Source of the DNA: Amoebidium appalachense
Taxonomy: Eukaryota; Ichthyosporea
DNA length: 64,000 nucleotides
Direction: 5' to 3'
Assembly (NCBI GenBank): GCA_963693365.1
Contig: CAVNZM010000010.1
Span: forward strand, 806,001 to 870,000
The translations under genes and the position numbers were made by a program. Positions 58,901 through 64,000 of this stretch are shown piece after piece (the stretch's first letter is position 1; each line of letters opens with the position of its first letter). Below the pieces are notes generated by a model. That model ran no database searches. It was not told the origin of the DNA and saw only the letters and a list, made by a program, of their open reading frames with translations.

Positions 58901-59620
58901 ACTCGACCACATCAACCTTTTTAGAGTCATACCGATGTTGTCCATTTGTTATAATTAGCAGAAACTGAGTCAAAATAGCTCACGCAAGAACTATTATCCA
59001 TTGCCACACAAATTCACACACACATTTTGCTACTGCTGACCCTGGCGGCCATTTTGCTTACACAGAGAGCGAACCCAGAAAAGTAAAAGAATCAACAATT
59101 TCACCCAAAACGCCTTTGTTCCTCCGTTGGCAGAACCAGAAAAAAAAAAATCATGAAGAACAGGGAATGCTTTGCCGATGCCTATCACATTTCCAGCTGC
59201 ATCATTTTGGTCACCTGATCGATGGAAACCCATGCGCAGATGGCAACTAAGCTTAAGAACAAGGTGAAATGCATGCATTGTGGAGGAGGCGGTATGATGT
59301 ATCTGTAAACAGTTGGACTAGTTAGGATAAGGCAGAGTACAACTGAATCCAAAAAAGGACAGAGAACGGGTAGAAAGGCACACGCGGCCAGGTTGCTTTT
59401 ACTATGGGCCGACTCAGTCTGTCCCAGACTGAAGTGAACCCCCGTACTGGGACGGCTTTCTTATATAGCCCCCAGGTTTCGGATCAAGGCCCAGGATTGG
59501 TTCATCCGCGGCCAGCGCGGGTGGCAAGTGGCAACATGCCATTCGTGATTATGGTGCGGTCCGAGCCAGTCAGACCTTTGTCTGTGACATAGAATACCGA
59601 CCACCCCTAGCAACTCTATA

Positions 59621-59782
59621 TGTGAAGAACCCCCACGAAACGTAGAGCCCCCCCGTCACAATAAAGATGGCAGTATAAAAGGGGGGGCGGAGCAAGGAGC
59701 TCTCCTTCTTTTTCCTTCACACAAACACAAACCAAACTCGTGTCCCCGGTGTCGAGGCCATCCCGTTCATTACGTTGTTACA
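59621..59782 (+). repeat. Putative LTR with TATA box
   Basis: Starts TGTGAAGAACCCCC, has AATAAA-like sequence and GTATAAAAGGGG (59673-59684), and ends GTTGTTACA. It is followed directly by TGGTAACAGGGT, which resembles the initiator-tRNA-Met primer-binding site of LTR retroelements. Only the last 27 bp recur downstream (61119-61145), so the right LTR is mostly gone or the left border is different. Confidence 0.5.
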
Positions 59783-60106
59783 TGGTAACAGGGTAGGAAG
59801 GTCTCCCTCTGTGGTGCCCAGTACGCTTCCCACGTTTTTTGCAGGGAGCCCGCACGGTGAGACCATCAAACACACAGATTCACGCGGATTCAAACTGGAT
59901 GGCCCGCTACAACACCACATTCCACATATCAACTTGACCGCGTGACCAAGGCCTCACGTCTACCCACACACGACGAAGCAATCAAAAGATAGCCCAAAAT
60001 AGAGATATACTTCATAGTTTACATGGACCACATCGGATTGCTAGGATAACCATCGGATAAACAACGGCCCGGGATTCCCCCCGACCTACGAAAATTTTTC
60101 GTCAAC

Positions 60107-61130
60107 ATGGCAGCTGCACCTCAAGCTATCACCGACTCGTCGACAACGCTGCGGGCTATGCAGCTAGCTAGCACAGGCCCCACCCGTAGCACTCCCGAAG
60201 TACGAAACGAGCCAGAATGCCGCTCCCACAGTGTCTAGGCACCACCGCCACCCCATTGTTCCACAGCACCATTCAACCACGCTTGCTGCAGGGACACTAC
60301 AACAACAACTGGCCCTGTTGAAACAAGACTTCCTCGACTTTTTCCACCGTGACGACCTTATCCGTCAAAAACAGTATAAGTCGGCCTTTAAGGGCTTCAA
60401 GTACGACCCCACGATCGACAACCCCAGACATGGACACAGGCGTTCGAGCTGGCAGCCCACGCGGTGGACGTCAACATGAACGACGGCAAAAAGCTCAAAC
60501 ACGGGCGCCGGCTGTTCAGCGAAGCCGGCACCGACTGCGCCAACTTTGCCCTGCTGTGGCAGACATGGGCACAAGCACGTTCGATGCTTCTCAACCCGGA
60601 GCTGACCGCACACCTCCCGGGCGTGGGCAATGCGTTCGCCCGTCCCACCGGCGCCGCACCGGCACTGTTTAACGTCAACACTAACCCAACCTCCAACCCT
60701 ACCACCCACCCCCACTACCCTCCTCCCACCAACCCGACCTACGACCCCCCTCAAACCAACCCCTACCATCCCCTTCCCCCCGAACCGGACCCCAACAGCA
60801 TGCCCCCCTTCCCCTACCAGACCTACCCTCACTTCCCCCAGTACCCCGCCTACCCCCCCATTTTCAACGTCCAAACCCCTCTCCTTCCCCCCCCCCAACC
60901 AGGCCCACCCTACCCGAGCGCCTGGAGGTCGCCCCCCCTTGCAGCATCTGTCTTGGGCGCGGCCAGACTAAGAGGGCCGAAACACACGTTGACGCCAACC
61001 ACTACGACTGCGAGTGGTGCCACACTCAGCACAGCCGCAACTATGCTGGGTGTCCGGGACACCCCGACCCCGACCCCAAACGTTGGCCGGTTGTGCGCCA
61101 CACGACAACCCGCGAAAACCCGGCCATCCC
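60107..61130 (+). pseudogene. Decayed retroelement gag with zinc-binding tail
   Basis: Coding sequence is spread over three frames: MAAAPQAITDSS (60107), ALLKQDFLDFFHRDDLIRQ (about 60310), TWTQAFELAAHAVDVNMNDG (about 60429) through a long Pro/Tyr/Asn-rich linker (60670-60930), then a Cys/His region CSIC...CEWCHTQH...CPGH (60940-61056). Composition is strongly GC-biased at codon third positions. The arrangement (helical domain, Pro-rich linker, zinc-binding tail) plus the upstream LTR and primer site suggests Gag. No protease or RT was found. At least two or three frameshifts. Confidence 0.6.
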
Positions 61131-61227
61131 GTTCATTACGTTGTTACATGTCCTATTTATGCAAACCTCCTATTGGTTCACTTCGTTTATCAGGTATGCA
61201 GCGGAAGAGCCATATATGGTTCACTTC

Positions 61228-62480
61228 TGTGACGTAGATATACATCGAGTCACCCCAGACACGGAAGCCCCCCAGATCAATAAACATCACGATGTAAATG
61301 GGGCATCCGGGACCTGGCGTCCTCAGTCTTTTCCTTGTCCAAAACATATTTCTTGTCATCCGTCACCCATCCGACTTTCATCCGTGTTCAAATTCATGTT
61401 CCAATCACATTTCGATGTCGCATGGTAGCAGAAAAGGAAGGTCTCCCTCGGGGGTAACCAGGTAAACACGCTTCCACACGCGCGCTCTGCTAGCATGCTA
61501 CGATATCTCATTTTTACGGACGGATGGTCACAGCAGTCCACGGATAACTACGGATACACGAGGATGCATTTGCTTACTTATTCGGACGTCGCCCCGCAAT
61601 GAGGCCTTTTTTTTGCAACAGCCATATCATTTTTTATATTGTAGCACACACAACCCGGTTTTCGCACCAGCCCATTTCTCAGGAGCGCATCATCTTTTCC
61701 CATTTTCCACACACGACCACACAGTGATCGGCAAGTTTTGGTCCTGATACTTTGTGCGTATAAGCAAAGCACGAGAAACGCCACCCCCGTGTGCTGCTAA
61801 TCCCGCACAATGGGTGCCGGCCAGACACTAAGCCCAGCACACGTTTGCCGGAGGGTGTGAGTCTCGGACTTTGCTTATGCCCACACTGTGGTTAAGATCA
61901 GTACCTGACGATCACTAGAGTCGTGTGTTTTCCTTCAGTCTGAACAGCCGTCGTTTGCGCAAACTACGTGTATATACCCAATCACGATATATTTCAACAT
62001 GTACATCCAGGAAGATCTATGTCTGCTTCTCGCTCTTGCTCGCCTCTGCTTACATGTTTTGCTTTATGTTTTGTACCCACGTGAGGTCATCCTCAGAGGC
62101 ACTGCAGCCCGCCCACGTGTGGTTAGGGAGGTTTGCCTGTCCCTGACATATACACTGTGACCCCCCCCCCTACCCCTAGTATGCATCCACATGCTTTTAT
62201 GTTTGCACCCACGTACTAGCCTTATCCATGTGTGAGGACACACACTATCCTTCTCTTGTGCGCTTAACATGTGACGTAGATATACGTCGAGTCACCCCAG
62301 ACACGGAAGCCCCCCAGATCAATAAACATCACGATGTAAATGGGGCTTCCGGGACCTGGCGTCCTCAGTCTTTTCCTTGTCCAAAACATATTTCTTGTCA
62401 ACGAAAGCTGTGACCATCCGTCCCCCATCCGACTTTCATCCGTGTTCAAATTCATGTTCCCATCACATTTCGATGTCGCA
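61228..62480 (+). mobile_element. TRIM (miniature LTR retrotransposon), complete
   Basis: Direct LTRs at 61228-61422 and 62270-62480 start TGTGACGTAGATATAC and end TTTCGATGTCGCA. The right LTR has about 16 extra bases (GAAAGCTGTGACC region). A 4-bp target duplication CTTC lies at 61224-61227 and 62481-62484. The left LTR is followed by TGGTAGCAGAAAAGG, a likely initiator-Met-tRNA primer site. The internal ~850 bp has no meaningful ORF, so the element depended on another retroelement. Its leader (GGAAGGTCTCCCTC) is shared with the gag element at 59795, a candidate helper family. Confidence 0.85.
61423..61434 (+). promoter_or_regulatory. Primer-binding site of the TRIM element
   Basis: TGGTAGCAGAAA immediately after the left LTR resembles the complement of the 3' end of initiator tRNA-Met (TGGTATCAGAGC type). 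The parallel site of the gag element is 59783-59794. Confidence 0.6.
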
Positions 62481-62735
62481 CTTCTTAGGTCAGAGTGATT
62501 CCGATTGGTGCAGACATAATATTTATGTGACATTCATGGCAAAGCACGAATCGTATGCTAGTAGATCACATTCTTTAGTAAACATGTACAGTTCATGTGT
62601 ACAGTTGTTTACAGTATCGCACTGAAAAGGTGTTTGGTCCCTGCCTTCTTTGTTGCCAACACTTTGGAGCAATGAGTTGTTCATAATGAGCTTTAGCTTT
62701 TGCTTCAGTTTTTTTGCGCCTTACCCCCCTCTCTC

Positions 62736-62801
<66 letters not shown>

Positions 62802-63345
62802 TGGATCTCAACCAAAGCATGGGCCCATGGATAAACCAATTCCGACACTGTAAACGTCCATGTACCAAGGCAATGCCTTATACACATAACTTCCCCTCTC
62901 GCGTGCCCATGTGGAAGCGGGGCCCCCAGGGGCCCCGCGTTGCCTTTCCTCCCCCCCCCCCCCCCCTCCCCCCCCCCCCTTCCCGGCCCCCCCCCTCCCC
63001 CCCCCCCCCCCCCCCCCCGCGTCCCCCGGTAACGCAAGTGCCCATGTGAGAGCTGGGCCCCCCCGGGCCCCGCGTTGCTTTACAAAATCCCCCCTCCCCC
63101 TCCCCCTCCCCAACCGGGCTCCCTCCCTCCGGGCCCCTCCCCCCTCCCCCCTCCCCGCCCCCCCAAACCTACCCCCCGCGTGCTCCCCCCGCGGCCGGGG
63201 GAGGCCTCTCTTTTCCCCACTGCAGCTGCATTATCCGTTGCTAAAAATCAAGCCTTTCAAACATTTTATTCGCGGTGACAACTCTTGGCATTTCCCCTCA
63301 AATGTGCCCAGGTGGAAGTGGGGCCCCCCCGGGGCCCCGCGTTGC

Positions 63346-64000
63346 CCTGAATACGTAAAATCTAGTAGTACATAGACTCCCGCGGCGGGCTTTCTCCGGA
63401 CTCCAGGAGTCTCCTGGTGAACTTGGAGGGTGAAAGTCATTGAGGCACAATTTAGAGAGCATAATTGCAATAGTTCAATCGTGTTGTATACATCATGCCA
63501 TATCAGAAAAACACAGTGATAGTAAACATTATTACAGCTACTACCATAATATAGTGCAGGTATGTCATGATGATCATTCGAGTTGACGACCCTGGAAATT
63601 CTTGCTCAGGCATACTGGGTCCTGCATATCAAGGTGTAATTATTACTGTGCAGGCCCTGGGGGCCTGGGGCTCGTGCTCAGGCACGTGCTCGCGAACATG
63701 TGATTGTCTGCGTAGGACGTCGACGTAGGCCTACGTGCCACTTCGTACGCAAAGGCCTGACCACGCACAGTTTGGCTGTAGCGTGACTAAATTTTTGTTT
63801 TGTTTCGGTTGTTGCCTGCAGCAGCTCAAAAGACTTGCAGAAATGTCTCAACTAAATACTTATCTAGTGCACTAATCGAACATTTCTACTACGGCATGTG
63901 CTGTTATGGCAGCTTCGAGGCCTCCTACAGCCTGGATCGATGGCTTTGCCAAGACCTACCTATTTATCCGTAACCACAAAATTTTTAAACCCGATATTAT
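63346..64000. other. Right edge, mostly without recognised features
   Basis: Unique-looking DNA right of the palindrome. One possible gene start lies at 63906; nothing else was recognised. Confidence 0.5.
63906..64000 (+). CDS. Possible start of an ORF running off the right edge
   Basis: ATG at 63906 opens 31 codons to the window end (MAASRPPTAWIDGFAKTY, then LFIRNHKIFKPDI). The context is TTATGG, with G at +4. Too short to identify; called only because it stays open and reads like protein. Confidence 0.25.
   Translation, partial: MAASRPPTAWIDGFAKTYLFIRNHKIFKPDI

Larger units (their letters stand above)
59303..62614. mobile_element. 3.3-kb insertion with CTGTAAACA ends and TAT target duplication
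   Basis: The left end reads CTGTAAACAGTTG and the right end (complement) CTGTAAACAACTG, flanked by TAT at 59300-59302 and 62615-62617. Removing it and one TAT restores the palindrome pairing with 56060-56110, which fixes the borders well. It contains the gag relic and the TRIM element. The transposon class is not certain; short inverted ends and a 3-bp duplication recall Harbinger-type elements. Confidence 0.7.
55470..63345. repeat. Giant imperfect palindrome (foldback), arms ~2.2 kb, interrupted on the right
   Basis: The arms meet at a 14-bp spacer near 57655-57668 (ACTTTAG...CTAAAGT). Left-arm sequence 56095-57654 pairs with 57669-59302, and 55470-56095 pairs with 62615-63345. Examples: GTGGTGTATGGTATTC at 57037 against 58260-58275 complement; GATAATAGTTCTTGCGTGAG at 56391 against 58981-59000 complement; CAGCTGCAGTGGGGAAAAG at about 55568 against 63217 complement. 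Homology crosses 59302/62615 without a gap once 59303-62614 is removed. The arms have diverged by scattered substitutions and homopolymer length. No intact ORF. Confidence 0.9.

Noticed and set aside
59783-59794. tRNA gene near the TGGTAACAGGGT motif
   Set aside because: Only the 3'-complement-like 12-mer is present and no cloverleaf can be drawn. It fits a retroelement primer-binding site.
60397-60898. Minus-strand Gly/Val-rich frames opposite the gag relic
   Set aside because: Shadows of the C-rich third codon positions of gag; no independent evidence.

Overview
The window is nuclear DNA of a eukaryote. It has many-exon genes with GT-AG introns, and mobile-element remains fill much of the right half. 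Three spliced genes can be assembled with all exon phases consistent: an ER processing alpha-glucosidase I (GH63), a TMEM243-like small membrane protein, and a secreted, probably GPI-anchored, phosphatase/nuclease-fold protein. TMEM243 is best known from animals, so a holozoan protist or an animal is possible, but this is weak evidence and the organism cannot be fixed. The base composition is extreme: long (CA)n/(GT)n arrays, G/C homopolymers of 20-50 nt and composite C-run/A-run tracts. Most long open frames in the window are artefacts of these.

Layout. 1-16752: seventeen exons of glucosidase I on the + strand; the N-terminal exons lie to the left or were not recognised. One intron holds a foldback MITE. 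16753-19114: intergenic. 19115-23342: five exons of the TMEM243-like gene (+). 23343-26037: intergenic with a small TIR element. 26038-26815: an inverted duplication of a gene fragment, with a TATA box just outside. 26816-39180: a probable decayed composite DNA transposon. It has an intronless XPG/FEN1-family nuclease at the left (+, frameshifted) and a THAP-domain/DDE-transposase relic at the right (-). The two converge, and each is preceded by a related ~100-bp block. Between them lie GATATC-rich DNA bounded by a perfect 32-bp inverted repeat and a ~184-bp satellite with higher-order structure. 40163-42133: TIR element(s) of the same terminal type as the one at 24479. 43342-46179: three-exon EEP-domain gene (-) with its TATA box at 46521-46532. 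47275-48300: a second, inverted array of the 184-bp satellite. 48530-50312: GT-rich DNA. 50663-50871: one orphan exon. 51150-52800: tandem repeats. 52890-55338: 5'-truncated Ty1/Copia element with its 3' LTR. 55470-63345: a giant imperfect palindrome centred near 57661. Its right arm is split by a 3.3-kb insertion containing a decayed gag and a complete TRIM retrotransposon.

The two secretory-pathway genes (glucosidase I and the EEP protein) and the TMEM243-like gene look like ordinary host genes. The most interesting features are the splice-site-associated simple repeats, the nuclease + THAP-transposase element, the hairpin locus and the palindrome with its nested insertion. All gene calls rest on reading translations against remembered protein families; no database search was possible.
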